Of a stretch of 40,340 bases of DNA, positions 8,146 through 17,189 are shown piece by piece. Source of the DNA: Methanothermococcus sp. SCGC AD-155-C09 (GTDB taxonomy: Archaea; AGJL01; Methanococci; Methanococcales; Methanococcaceae); NCBI GenBank assembly GCA_019561555.1, contig JAHEQB010000105.1, forward strand, positions 1-40,340, given 5' to 3'. Position 1 is the stretch's first letter. Every line of letters starts with the position of its first letter. The notes under the pieces were generated by a model. The model saw only the letters and a list, made by a program, of their open reading frames with translations. It was not told the DNA's origin and made no database searches. The position numbers and the translations under genes are program-made.

Positions 8146-9318
8146 TTATTCGATATTTTGTATAACCTTGTTATATACATCAATGGTATTATGGGCTATT
8201 GCCTCCCAACTGTACTTATTATAAACATCCTTTTTTGCATTATTTACAATCCATTCTCTAAATCCTTCATCTGATAAAACCCTATTAACTCCCCATGCAA
8301 TGGAATCAGGATTATGAGGATATACTGTAACCCCATTGTACTCATGATGTATTATCTCCTTTAATCCACCTACGGCACTTGCAACAACAGGGCTCCCTGC
8401 AGCCATGGCCTCTAAGGCAACTATGCCAAAGGGTTCATATATAGAGGGAATTACAGTTAAATCAGAGGATTTATAAAGTTTTTTAAGCATTTGCCCACTG
8501 ATAAATCCTAAGAATATTATTTTATCCCTGCAACCCAATTGAAATGCTAAATCCTCCAAATATCCTCTCATATCTCCAGAACCTGCTATAACTACCTTGG
8601 AATTGGGATGGTTTTTAATTATATCTGGCACAGCCCTTATAAGATACTCCACTCCCTTCTGATAAACTAACCTTCCAACAAAGAGTATCATTTTTTCATG
8701 GGGCTGTATTCCAATACTTAATTTGAAATTATTTTTCTCCTGTTCATCCATTGGGATATCAAATTCCTCTGGATTTATGCCATTGTATATTACATTTACC
8801 TTATCCCATGGCACATTAAATATTGAGCATATCTCCTCCTTTGTGGAATTACTTACAGTTATTAGGGCATGGGATTCATAGGTACTCCACCACTCCAAAT
8901 CATTTATTACCTTGGAATCCTCAGAATGGATACCACCACATCTTCCCATTTCTGTACTATGTATAGATTGAATATAGGGTTTATTGAGGAGATGCTTTAT
9001 ACTACTACCAACAGAGTGAGTCATCCAATCATGGCAATGTATAACATCATAATTATCTATTCCCAATAACCCCAATTTTTTTTTCATGGCATTCTCCATA
9101 AGTAAGGCCCATGTTAAAAAGTGCCCATGTTTTATAGGCCTTACCCTATGTATATTTACCCCATTTACATTTTCATATTCAGGTAATTCATAACCAACTG
9201 TGATTATATCCACATCATGTCCAATTTTAACAAGTGCTTCAGCAAGTCCTTTGCAATGGACTGATAATCCTCCCACCATTATTGGAGGATATTCCCAAGT
9301 AATCATGGCTATTTTCAC
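8146..9318 (-). CDS. Family 4 glycosyltransferase (glycogen-synthase-like)
   Basis: A GT-B fold retaining glycosyltransferase of family GT4/GT5 type, 390 aa. It has the N-terminal glycine loop with GGLSVH (16-21), HCHDW (94-98), SIHSTE (118-123), the phosphate-binding FVGRLVYQKG (213-222) that opens the second Rossmann domain, and the catalytic E-x7-E as EPFGIVALE (295-303). These residues bind a nucleotide-sugar donor. Some methanogen relatives are annotated as glycogen or starch synthase, but donor and acceptor cannot be read from sequence; glycan or glycolipid synthesis is equally possible. The start is GTG, with GGGA upstream; an ATG four codons in is an alternative. It is followed by larB on the same strand's upstream side with a 143-base gap, so independent promoters are likely. 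Confidence 0.88.
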   Translation of the reverse strand: MKIAMITWEYPPIMVGGLSVHCKGLAEALVKIGHDVDIITVGYELPEYENVNGVNIHRVRPIKHGHFLTWALLMENAMKKKLGLLGIDNYDVIHCHDWMTHSVGSSIKHLLNKPYIQSIHSTEMGRCGGIHSEDSKVINDLEWWSTYESHALITVSNSTKEEICSIFNVPWDKVNVIYNGINPEEFDIPMDEQEKNNFKLSIGIQPHEKMILFVGRLVYQKGVEYLIRAVPDIIKNHPNSKVVIAGSGDMRGYLEDLAFQLGCRDKIIFLGFISGQMLKKLYKSSDLTVIPSIYEPFGIVALEAMAAGSPVVASAVGGLKEIIHHEYNGVTVYPHNPDSIAWGVNRVLSDEGFREWIVNNAKKDVYNKYSWEAIAHNTIDVYNKVIQNIE

Positions 9319-9461
9319 GTTGTCCCTTTAATTATTTTTATATTTATTTTTATAATTATTATTTTTTTATTTTTTTTACATTATTCCCTACTTTCAATGT
9401 TCAATTTATTATTTATTATTATTTATATTTATTGCTATTTTACCATATAACATATTTATTA

Positions 9462-10274
9462 TTATTTATTCCTATGCCTGTAAATCTGTTTTATCAATAG
9501 TGAAGCAAAGGAGGCTGCACCAAAGCCATTATCTATATTTACCACAGTTAAACCTGGGGCACAGGAGGTTAGCATGGAGTATAATGCAGATTTTCCCCCC
9601 TTTCCCACTCCATAGCCCACAGATACAGGAACCCCAATTACAGGAATATCCACCAAACTGGATACTACAGAGGGAAGTGCCCCCTCCATACCAGCAATTA
9701 CTATGATACAACCTACTTCTTCCCTTATCATTTTCTTTAATGGATTAAAAAGGCGATGTATTCCAGCAATACCTACATCATAGGAGCATATAACCTCACA
9801 ACCTAAGAACTCCCCAGTGACTTTTACCTCCTCTGCAATGGGAATATCACTTGTACCTGCTGCTAAGAGGCCTATCTTTCCATACTTTATTGTATTATAG
9901 TCCTTCTTTTTAAGTACTATTGTCTGGGCCCTATGGTTTATTATAAACTCATAATCTTGAATATTTAACTTATTTATTAAATCATCCTTTTTCTTTTCTA
10001 ATTCTAAAATATGCTCCCTTTTAACCTTTGTGGCAAGGGCAATATTATTTCTCTCTGCAGATTTTTTCAATGCTAAGATTATATCCTCAAAATCCTTATT
10101 TTTGGCATAAACTACCTCTGGAATGCCTGATCTTATTTCCCGATATATATCCATTTTTATTTTATTTTCAATTTCTTCAATTTGATATACCTTTAAAAGG
10201 GTTTCTGCCTCTTCAATTGAAATATTATTCTCTACAAGGTCCTTTAATATTTTTTTTAAAGTTTTTTTTCCCAT
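9462..10274 (-). CDS. larB: LarB, nickel-pincer cofactor synthesis (P2CMN synthase)
   Basis: LarB carboxylates and hydrolyses nicotinic acid adenine dinucleotide to pyridinium-3,5-biscarboxylic acid mononucleotide, the first step toward the nickel-pincer nucleotide cofactor. The protein (270 aa) has a helical N-terminal part (1-130) and the conserved PurE-like C-terminal domain: AAGTSDIPIAEE (138-149), DVGIAGIHRL (166-175), AGMEGALPSVV (194-204), GVPVSVGYG (214-222), CAPG (238-241) and NIDNGFGA. The late pathway enzyme LarC is encoded separately at 26013. No LarA is in the window, so the cofactor's client enzyme is unknown here. GGAG precedes the ATG. Confidence 0.9.
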   Translation of the reverse strand: MGKKTLKKILKDLVENNISIEEAETLLKVYQIEEIENKIKMDIYREIRSGIPEVVYAKNKDFEDIILALKKSAERNNIALATKVKREHILELEKKKDDLINKLNIQDYEFIINHRAQTIVLKKKDYNTIKYGKIGLLAAGTSDIPIAEEVKVTGEFLGCEVICSYDVGIAGIHRLFNPLKKMIREEVGCIIVIAGMEGALPSVVSSLVDIPVIGVPVSVGYGVGKGGKSALYSMLTSCAPGLTVVNIDNGFGAASFASLLIKQIYRHRNK

Positions 10275-10880
10275 TAATATCTCCCTTTAAATATGGTAGT
10301 CAAGCATTATTTTAAACTTAATTATGAAATAAAAGTAATAAAAATATAATAATAAAAAAATATAATTCTAATAATTACAAGAAATGCTCTAATTCCTTCT
10401 ACCTTAGGTTAATATGGCTATATAATTAATCCTGCCAAGGATTCTGCCTGCTCTCTCATGTGCTTAGGATTATAAGGATGGTAAGAAAAAACCCTATTTT
10501 TTATTATTTATTCCGTTTTAGATATTTAAAATCTTGGATTTTTCTATTTTATGATTATTTTTCTTTTAATTAATAATTTTTTTATTTTTTTTAATTATTT
10601 TTAAATTTTTTTTATTTTTTATTAATATTATATGTTATTTTATTATTAATTTTTTAATAATTATTGTTCATTTATTACATTCTTAAAATCAAGTTTTTTA
10701 TACATTGCAATAGTTTTATTTAAAACTAAATATATAATTAGGAATATATATTAAACCATTATTAATTTAAATTATCAATAACTTTTTATCCTGTTTATTT
10801 ATATTATTTATTAAGGTAATAAAACTAATAAAAATTATTAAATTAATAAAATTAAACCCAAGATAAAAAAAGGTGAAATT
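10275..10880. other. Divergent intergenic region, larB/apgM
   Basis: 606 bases holding the divergent promoters of larB and apgM. A less AT-rich island at about 10385-10500 is listed separately as a repeat-family member. The rest is A/T-rich with no gene. Confidence 0.5.
10385..10505 (+). repeat. CAGTGCTTAGG-family intergenic repeat (degenerate copy H)
   Basis: The core reads CTCTCTCATGTGCTTAGG (10454-10471), then ATTATAAGGATGG. This matches the reverse complement of the 35640-35670 core (CTCCCTCAGTGCTTAGGAG, TATAAGGAA) and of 25755-25780. No IS630-type end was recognised around it, so it may be a truncated member. Confidence 0.45.
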
Positions 10881-12101
10881 ATGAAGGCAATACTCTTTAT
10901 TATTGATGGGTTGGGAGATAGACCTAATTCCAATGGAAATACGCCATTAAAGGAGGCAGATATCCCAACATTGGACAGAATGGCAAAGGAAAGTATATGT
11001 GGAATAATGAATGCCATAGATATTGGGATTAGGCCTGGAAGTGATACTGCCCATTTGGCTCTACTTGGATATGATCCCTATAAAAACTATACTGGAAGGG
11101 GACCATTTGAAGCGGCAGGAGTAGGAATAGAAGTAAGACCAGGGGATATAGCATTTAGATGTAATTTTGCCACCTTAGATGAGGATTTAAAGATAGTAGA
11201 TAGAAGGGCTGGGCGAATAAAAAACACTGAAGAATTGGAAAGGGCCATAGATGGAATAGAGATAGATGGTGTTAAAATTATATTTAAACAATCTGGAGGA
11301 TATAGGGCAGCCCTTGTTTTAAGGGGTGAGGAATTGAGCGATAAGGTTTCAGAGGGGGACCCCCATAAAGAAGGAGTTGAAATCCCAGAGATAAAACCCT
11401 TAGAGGATTCTCAGGAGGCAAAAAAAACTGCCAATGTGCTTAATAAACTACTAAAAATAGTTTATGATAGATTGAACAATCACCCAGTGAATAATGAAAG
11501 GAGAAAAAAAGGCCTCCCTCCTGCAAATACCATTTTAATCAGGGGAGCAGGAAAGGTGCCTATAATTGAGCCATTTTATGAAAGATATAAATTAAAGGGT
11601 GCCTGTATTGCAGGTACTGGACTTATAAAGGGAATATCAAAAATGGTAGGATTGGACTTTATAAATGTGGAGGGAGCCACAGGTACTCCCAATACAAATT
11701 ACATGGGTAAGGCAAAGGCCATTGTAGAGGGTATTAAAAAATATGACTTTATAATGGTTAATGTAAAGGGGGCTGATGAGGCCTCCCATGATGGAGATTA
11801 CAATACTAAGGTTAGGGTAATTGAAAATGTAGATAAAATGATGGAATACATTCTGGACAATATCAATAGGGAGGAAGTATATATTGTAGTAACTGGGGAT
11901 CATAGTTCTCCAATAGAGGTTAAGGATCATTCAGCAGATCCCATACCTATAATGATATGGGGTAAGGGGGTAAGACCTGATGAGGTTGATAAATTTGACG
12001 AGTTTTCCACCTATAAAGGGGGCCTATGTTGGATAAGGGGCAAGTATATTATGCCCATTCTATTGGATTTATTAAATAGATCTAAGAAGTATGGAGCCTA
12101 A
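10881..12101 (+). CDS. apgM: Archaeal 2,3-bisphosphoglycerate-independent phosphoglycerate mutase
   Basis: Interconverts 3- and 2-phosphoglycerate in glycolysis/gluconeogenesis. This is the archaeal branch of the alkaline phosphatase superfamily. The protein (406 aa) has the metal-binding N-terminal LFIIDGLGDRP (5-15), the nucleophile serine in RPGSDTAHLALLGYDP (Ser54), and the C-terminal metal motifs KGADEASHDGD and VTGDHSSP followed by KDHSADPIP. The length fits the family. GGTGAAATT precedes the ATG. It is probably monocistronic, since a miniature element lies directly downstream. Confidence 0.95.
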   Translation: MKAILFIIDGLGDRPNSNGNTPLKEADIPTLDRMAKESICGIMNAIDIGIRPGSDTAHLALLGYDPYKNYTGRGPFEAAGVGIEVRPGDIAFRCNFATLDEDLKIVDRRAGRIKNTEELERAIDGIEIDGVKIIFKQSGGYRAALVLRGEELSDKVSEGDPHKEGVEIPEIKPLEDSQEAKKTANVLNKLLKIVYDRLNNHPVNNERRKKGLPPANTILIRGAGKVPIIEPFYERYKLKGACIAGTGLIKGISKMVGLDFINVEGATGTPNTNYMGKAKAIVEGIKKYDFIMVNVKGADEASHDGDYNTKVRVIENVDKMMEYILDNINREEVYIVVTGDHSSPIEVKDHSADPIPIMIWGKGVRPDEVDKFDEFSTYKGGLCWIRGKYIMPILLDLLNRSKKYGA

Positions 12102-12104
12102 GGG

Positions 12105-12413
12105 GCATAAAATATATTAAAAATAATAAAAAATAAAAAAATAATTTAAAAAAAATTAAAAATAAAAAAATAAAATTAAAAAATTAAAAAAATAATAATA
12201 AAATAGAAAAATAATAAAATTAATCTAAATCTTAAGATAAAAGGAAATAAATACTTAAAAAGATAAAGAAAAATAAATATTCAAAAAGTAGAAATTCCCT
12301 AACACCATCTCCCTTTCACCTATAACCCTAAGCACTGGTAATGCAGAGGAAGTCCTTTAAGTATGGGCCTACCCTATTCATAATAAGTTTAAAATACTAT
12401 GTGTTTTACTATA
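12105..12413 (-). repeat. IS630-derived miniature element, copy B
   Basis: The right end is AAAATACTATGTGTTTTACTATA (ends 12413), an IS630-type terminal repeat. Reading the minus strand inward gives TTTAAACTTATTATGAATA, CCCATACTTAAAGGACTTCCTCTGCA, CAGTGCTTAGGG, a purine run with GGGAGATGGTGTTAGGGA, TTTCTACTTTTTGAATATT and then a long A/T tail, the same order as copy C. The left end is buried in A/T and could not be fixed; it must fall close after the apgM stop codon. Confidence 0.6.
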
Positions 12414-12580
12414 ATATAAGAATAAAAACAAATAAGGGTATTTATAGAACAATAAAACATCTTACAAAATACAAAACACTTAAGAAGGAATACATAAGTA
12501 TAAAAACCGATAAAGGTACAATAGGGGCCTTTAAAAAAATTTTACTACATAAAACACCCCATGGAGGGAGAAATATTTAA
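12414..12580 (+). other. Possible vestige of an IS630-like transposase N-terminus
   Basis: A short frame here encodes KGIYRTIKHL, then GAFKKILLHKTP. This loosely parallels KCIYKVIEHL and LLKKGFYKTP at the N-terminus of the IS630-like transposase at 38681, and both DNA copies share TAAAACACCCC. The frame has no ribosome binding site and starts inside copy B, so I do not call it a gene. The resemblance may be chance in such AT-rich DNA. Confidence 0.25.
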
Positions 12581-12632
12581 AGTTTTTAAGAGATAGGTTT
12601 ATAAAAATAAAAAAAATAAAAAAAGTGAAAAA

Positions 12633-13982
12633 ATGGCAGTACATCCAATAGATTTTAGATATGGTTCAAAGGAGATGAAAAAGGTTTGGGAGGAGGAAAA
12701 TAAATTACAAAAAATGCTAGAGGTTGAAGCAGCCCTTGCAAAATCTCAAGGAGAACTTGGCATTATACCTATGGAGGCAGCAGAGGAAATAAATAGAAAA
12801 TCTTCAATAGATTATGTAAAATTGGAAAGAGTAAAGGAAATTGAAAGGGAAACAAAACACGATGTAGTGGCAATGGTAAAGGCCTTTGCAGAAGTTTGTG
12901 AGGGAAATGCAGGGGAATACATACATTTTGGAGCAACTTCCAATGATATCATAGATACAGCCCAGTCCTTACAGTTTAAGGATGCCATAGATATATTGCT
13001 AAATAAATTGGAAACTTTAAAAGAGGAATTAATTAAAAAAGCCAAAGAGCATAAACATACAGTATGTATTGGAAGAACCCATGGTCAGCATGCCATACCT
13101 ACCACCTATGGTATGAAGTTTGCCCTTTGGGCCTCAGAGATTCAACGGCATATTGATAGATTAAAGGAGTGTAAAAAAAGATTATGTGTTTCCATGATTA
13201 CAGGGGCTGTAGGGACAATGGCTGCCCTTGGAGAAAGGGGTATGGAGGTTCATAAAAGGGTTGGAGAGATCTTAGGATTAGATCCTGTTTTAATATCAAA
13301 TCAAGTTATTCAGCGAGATAGACATGGGGAATTTATGGCTCTATTGGCCTTAATTGCCCAAACCCTTAATAAAATAGGAATAACTGTAAGAAATATGCAG
13401 AGAACAGAAATAAAGGAGTTAGAGGAGGAATTTGATCCTTTAAAACAAACTGGAAGTTCCACAATGCCCCATAAGAGAAATCCAATAACCTTTGAACAAA
13501 TTTGTGGGTTATCAAGGGTAATTAAAGTAAATGCCCTTGCAGAATTTGATAACATTCCTATATGGGAGGAGAGGGATTTAACTAACTCCTCACCAGAGAG
13601 ATGTCTTTTTCCAGAATCCTGCGTCCTTTTGGATCATATTTTAAATTTAAGTATAAAGGGAATTAAGAAATTAAATGTGAATATTGAAAATGTAAATAGA
13701 AACCTTGAATTAACAAAGGGGCTCATAATGGCTGAGAGAATAATGATTACCCTTGCTAAAAAAGGTATGGGAAGGCAAACAGCCCATGAGGTTGTAAGGA
13801 GATGTGCCATGAGGGCTCATGATGAAAATAAACATCTAAAAGAGGTTTTAAGGGAGGAAGAGGAGGTTATGAAATATTTAAATGAAGAGGAACTTGATTA
13901 TTTATTTGATTATTCCACATATATAGGACTTGCTCCTGAGATAGTGGAAGAGGTTATGAATGAATTAAAAAATAAAAAATAA
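12633..13982 (+). CDS. purB: Adenylosuccinate lyase
   Basis: Catalyses two beta-eliminations of fumarate in purine synthesis: SAICAR to AICAR, and adenylosuccinate to AMP. The 449-residue protein belongs to the fumarase/aspartase superfamily. It has TKHDVVA (His76), GATSNDIIDTA (100-110), the general acid/base region GRTHGQHA (147-154), and the flexible signature loop GSSTMPHKRNP (274-284), which carries the catalytic serine. GTGA lies upstream of the ATG. It works directly after PurA in the AMP branch, although the genes are 10.6 kb apart. Confidence 0.97.
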   Translation: MAVHPIDFRYGSKEMKKVWEEENKLQKMLEVEAALAKSQGELGIIPMEAAEEINRKSSIDYVKLERVKEIERETKHDVVAMVKAFAEVCEGNAGEYIHFGATSNDIIDTAQSLQFKDAIDILLNKLETLKEELIKKAKEHKHTVCIGRTHGQHAIPTTYGMKFALWASEIQRHIDRLKECKKRLCVSMITGAVGTMAALGERGMEVHKRVGEILGLDPVLISNQVIQRDRHGEFMALLALIAQTLNKIGITVRNMQRTEIKELEEEFDPLKQTGSSTMPHKRNPITFEQICGLSRVIKVNALAEFDNIPIWEERDLTNSSPERCLFPESCVLLDHILNLSIKGIKKLNVNIENVNRNLELTKGLIMAERIMITLAKKGMGRQTAHEVVRRCAMRAHDENKHLKEVLREEEEVMKYLNEEELDYLFDYSTYIGLAPEIVEEVMNELKNKK

Positions 13983-14268
13983 TAAGAAATAATAAATACT
14001 CTCTCAGTACTGAACATTAGGATTAAAATCTATTGTTTTTTATAATTTTAGATTTCTATTTTTATTATATTCTCTTTCCTGAGTTTTTGCTTAGATTATT
14101 TTTTATTTTTTATATTTTTTAATTATTTTTTTATTTTATTTTTTAAAATTTTATTTTATTATTAATTTTTTTAATTATTTTATTTTTTATGAGGTTTTTA
14201 AATAAAATTAAAATATTATCTATCTAAATAATTTTTTAAACTATATATAGTATGATTAATGGAATAAT
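13983..14268. other. Intergenic after purB
   Basis: AT-rich. A weak relative of the repeat core occurs at about 13998-14025 (CTCTCTCAGTACTGAACATTAGGA). No gene seen. Confidence 0.35.
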
Positions 14269-14581
14269 TATAGTAAAGCACATAATAATTTAAACTTATT
14301 ATAAATATAGAATCACATACTTAAAGGGTTTCCTCTGGACATACAGTGCTTAGGGGTGTAGGGGGAAGGGAGGTAGGTTATAGGATTTCTACTTTTTAAT
14401 TATTTACTTTCTTTTATTTTTCTAAATGTTTAATTTTTTTCTGTATTTTAGGATTTAGGTTATTTTAATTTTATTTATTTTTAATTTTTAATATTTTTTA
14501 ATTATTTTTTTATTGATTTTTTTATATTTTTATTTTTTTATATTTTAGATTATAGTTTAAAAAATTATGTTCTTGGCTATA
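14269..14581 (+). repeat. IS630-derived miniature element, copy C (best preserved)
   Basis: A 313-bp element with recognisable inverted ends. The left is TATAGTAAAGCACATAAT then AATTTAAAC; the right is AAAAAATTATGTTCTTGGCTATA. Both ends match the terminal repeats of the IS630-like element at 38574-39688 (TATAGTCAAGCACATAAT and ATTATGTTCTTAACTATA). No coding capacity. The interior carries ATACTTAAAGGGTTTCCTCTG, CAGTGCTTAGGGG, a G-rich run, TTTCTACTTTTTAATTATT and a long T/A tail. This is the structure of a MITE mobilised by an IS630/Tc1-type transposase. Confidence 0.75.
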
Positions 14582-14719
14582 AAAAGAATAAGAATAAAAA
14601 AATAAATAAATAATAAATTTATTAATATTTTATTTATATTATTTTATTTTATTTATATTATTTTGAATTATCAAAAATTTATATCTAATCAACTAATAAA
14701 AAAATAAAAAAAGGAAAAT

Positions 14720-14926
14720 ATGATTTGGATAAAGGAATATCTACATATATTACAGTGTCCCTCCTGTGGAGGAGATTTGGAACTTAAAGAGTATCCTAAA
14801 AGGAATATTTTAAATGTTGATAATATTATTGATAACAGTAATAATAATGAATATAAACTTCTCTGTAAAAAATGTAATAAAACCTATGATATAGTGGAGG
14901 AAATACCAATACTATTGAAAAAGTGA
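14720..14926 (+). CDS. Trm112-like zinc-ribbon protein
   Basis: Small (68 aa) Trm112/UPF0434-type protein. It has two CxxC pairs, CPSC (13-16) and CKKC (50-53), which should bind zinc, and the family C-terminal pattern YDIVEEIPILL. Trm112 partners activate several methyltransferases acting on tRNA, rRNA and release factors, so this is probably an activator subunit. A short N/D-rich insertion (about residues 33-44) separates the two Cys pairs. An AAGGAAA ribosome binding site precedes the ATG. Its stop lies four bases before thpR, so the two are cotranscribed. Confidence 0.75.
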   Translation: MIWIKEYLHILQCPSCGGDLELKEYPKRNILNVDNIIDNSNNNEYKLLCKKCNKTYDIVEEIPILLKK

Positions 14927-14930
14927 AACC

Positions 14931-15449
14931 ATGAGGTGCTTTTTAGCCATAGAGTTAAGTGAGGATATTGTTGAAAAATTAGAGGATTTAAAAAAGGATT
15001 TTAACTTAGAGGGCATAAAATTAGTTGAAAGGGAAAATTTGCATATAACAGTTAAGTTTTTAGGGGAGATTGATGAAAAAACCTTAGAGAAGATAATGAA
15101 TATGGAATTGCCCATAAGATCAATTAAAAGTCATATAGGAAATTTAGGGGTTTTTCCAAATGAAGATTATATAAGGGTAATTTGGGTAGGAGCCTCCAAT
15201 CTTGTGCCTCTCTTTGAAGAAATTGATAATAAATTATTGGATTTAAATTTTAAAAGGGAGAGAGAATATATTCCACATATAACCATAGGTAGAGTAAAAT
15301 TTATTAAAAATAAAAAACTTCTTAAAGATAGGATAAATAAACATAAAGATGTTGATTTGGGAGTTCTCAATGTAAATAGCATAGTTTTAATGAAAAGTAC
15401 ATTAACAAAAGGAGGTCCAATTTATGAGGTAATTAAAAGATGGGATTAA
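14931..15449 (+). CDS. thpR: RNA 2',3'-cyclic phosphodiesterase (2H family)
   Basis: A 2H phosphoesterase that opens 2',3'-cyclic phosphate ends of RNA to 2'-phosphates; the family was first known as 2'-5' RNA ligase. The protein (172 aa) has the two catalytic HxTx motifs, HITV (38-41) and HITI (116-119), each in its usual beta-strand context (VKFLGE, IGRVKF), and ends with the family pattern YEVIKRW. It is translationally coupled to the Trm112-like gene upstream and convergent with the DNA ligase gene, whose stop is 12 bases away. Confidence 0.92.
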   Translation: MRCFLAIELSEDIVEKLEDLKKDFNLEGIKLVERENLHITVKFLGEIDEKTLEKIMNMELPIRSIKSHIGNLGVFPNEDYIRVIWVGASNLVPLFEEIDNKLLDLNFKREREYIPHITIGRVKFIKNKKLLKDRINKHKDVDLGVLNVNSIVLMKSTLTKGGPIYEVIKRWD

Positions 15450-15461
15450 TAAATTTTATTT

Positions 15462-17189
15462 TTATCCCTTTCCCCTTTGAATATGGAATATTCTTTTAAC
15501 ATCCTCCAAGGTATTTATGTCCTCAGGGGATTTATCCTCTCTTATTCTAACAACCCTTGGAAATCTAAGGGCATAGCCACATTCATATTTATCAGATTCC
15601 TGTATCTCCTCATAGGTAACCTCCAATACAATCTTAGGCTCAACAATTACTTCATCCTCTATTTCCTCTATTTTTATTGATTCTATCATTTTACTTAATT
15701 TATCCAATTCCTCCTCACTTAAGCCACTACCTACATGGCCAATGGGATATAGATTTCCATTCTCCCCATTTTTAATGGATATTTCAAAGGAACCATACCA
15801 ATCCTTTCTCTTTCCCATCCCTATTTTAGCCCTTGTTATTACCACATCCAAACTTTCCAACGTTGGTTTAAATTTATACATTGTTTTAACCCTACTTCCA
15901 GGGGTATATGGAGCATCAGGGTTTTTAATCATAATACCCTCATGGCCAATACTTAAACTCCATCTATAAAATTCATCAACCCTTTCCACACTATCTGTTG
16001 TTAATTTGTAGGATATATCTATTTTTTTATGGGATTTAATTTCCCTTTCTATTTTCTCCCTCTCCCTTTCCCAATTATTATGTTCTGATAGGATATTTTC
16101 CAATATTTTTCTTCGTTCCCTTAGGGGCCTATCAATTAATATCCCATTGCAATAAAGTATGTCAAAAAAATAGGCCCTTAAAGTTATCTCCTCCCTCATT
16201 TTATCAATATGGTACTTTCTTCTAAATCTTCTTAGTATATCCTGAAAGGGCCTTGGATGCCCAGTATTTAAATCAATGGCCACACATTCTCCCTCTATTA
16301 TCATACTATGTTCCTTTAATTTTTTCACTTCCTCAACAATTTCTGGTAGGGAGTTTGTAATGTCCTCAAGTTTTCTACTGTATATTTTAACAGTATCTCC
16401 CTTTTTATGTACTTGGATTCTTGCCCCATCGTACTTTGTTTCAAATTGTGGGGTGCCTATTTCCTTTATTGCATCCTCAATTGAGGGAATAAGTTGGGCT
16501 AACATTGGTTTTATTGGCCTAAATAATCTTAATTTTAAATCTTGGTCTTTATCCAGATCTACCCCCAACATTAATTTTGCACCTATAATGCCAATATCAT
16601 TTACAAGAGAGTATATTCTTTCCAATTTTTCCTTTGGAACATTAAAATACTTTGAAAAGGCACCTAAGATAGTTGGGACATTCATGCCTATTCTCATATC
16701 CTCCAAGATAATCCTTGCAATATACCTCCTCTCAAGGGGAGAGGTTATTAAAAATAAATTGGATATATGGCGTATTTTCTTTTTTTGGGAATTTACCCCC
16801 TCAATTTCCCCTACCCTTTTTAAGGTTTCATAGACCTCCTCAAGGGCAGGGGGTTTTTGAAATAGGGAAACCTGTTTTATCTGGGAACTTAATTTTTCAA
16901 TGGATAGGGCAATATCCCCAGTTTCTTTAATGGACTTTAATAATTCCTTTTCCTTAATACCTATACTCTTAATTGCCTCCATCAATATATTTGGACCTAT
17001 TCCCAACTCCTTATTTTCATACTCAGGATAAACTCTGCCAATGGATAGATAACATATTTTTTTTAAATTAGAGGGAGAATTTTCCTCCTCTGCCATTTTT
17101 ATTAATTCTATAAAATAATCCATCTTTTCTAATCTCTTAGGGGTATTTTCTATTTTATTAAATACCTTGCACACCTCTAAAAATAGCAT
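15462..17189 (-). CDS. lig: ATP-dependent DNA ligase
   Basis: Seals nicks in duplex DNA during replication and repair, in the archaeal family related to eukaryotic ligase I. Domains in order: an N-terminal DNA-binding domain (about 1-215), then the adenylation domain with catalytic lysine in ETKYDGARIQVHK (Lys about 252), EGECVAID, FFDILYCNG, and EGIMIKNPDAPY; the C-terminal OB domain carries YKFKP and ends in LRFPRVVRIREDKSPED. The start is placed at 17189 because GGTGA sits just before that ATG; an ATG four codons upstream at 17201 has no ribosome binding site of its own. Length (575 aa) is typical for archaea. Confidence 0.95.
   Translation of the reverse strand: MLFLEVCKVFNKIENTPKRLEKMDYFIELIKMAEEENSPSNLKKICYLSIGRVYPEYENKELGIGPNILMEAIKSIGIKEKELLKSIKETGDIALSIEKLSSQIKQVSLFQKPPALEEVYETLKRVGEIEGVNSQKKKIRHISNLFLITSPLERRYIARIILEDMRIGMNVPTILGAFSKYFNVPKEKLERIYSLVNDIGIIGAKLMLGVDLDKDQDLKLRLFRPIKPMLAQLIPSIEDAIKEIGTPQFETKYDGARIQVHKKGDTVKIYSRKLEDITNSLPEIVEEVKKLKEHSMIIEGECVAIDLNTGHPRPFQDILRRFRRKYHIDKMREEITLRAYFFDILYCNGILIDRPLRERRKILENILSEHNNWEREREKIEREIKSHKKIDISYKLTTDSVERVDEFYRWSLSIGHEGIMIKNPDAPYTPGSRVKTMYKFKPTLESLDVVITRAKIGMGKRKDWYGSFEISIKNGENGNLYPIGHVGSGLSEEELDKLSKMIESIKIEEIEDEVIVEPKIVLEVTYEEIQESDKYECGYALRFPRVVRIREDKSPEDINTLEDVKRIFHIQRGKG

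Noticed and set aside
9500-10315. Plus-strand open frames antisense to larB
   Set aside because: Shadows of larB codon usage, without ribosome binding sites.
12341-12580. A 79-codon plus-strand frame before purB
   Set aside because: It begins inside miniature element B, has no ribosome binding site and has a poor composition; at most a faint IS630 vestige, noted as such.
16276-16930. 185- and 71-codon plus-strand frames antisense to the DNA ligase
   Set aside because: Phenylalanine/serine-rich shadows of the ligase gene; the ligase motifs are unambiguous.
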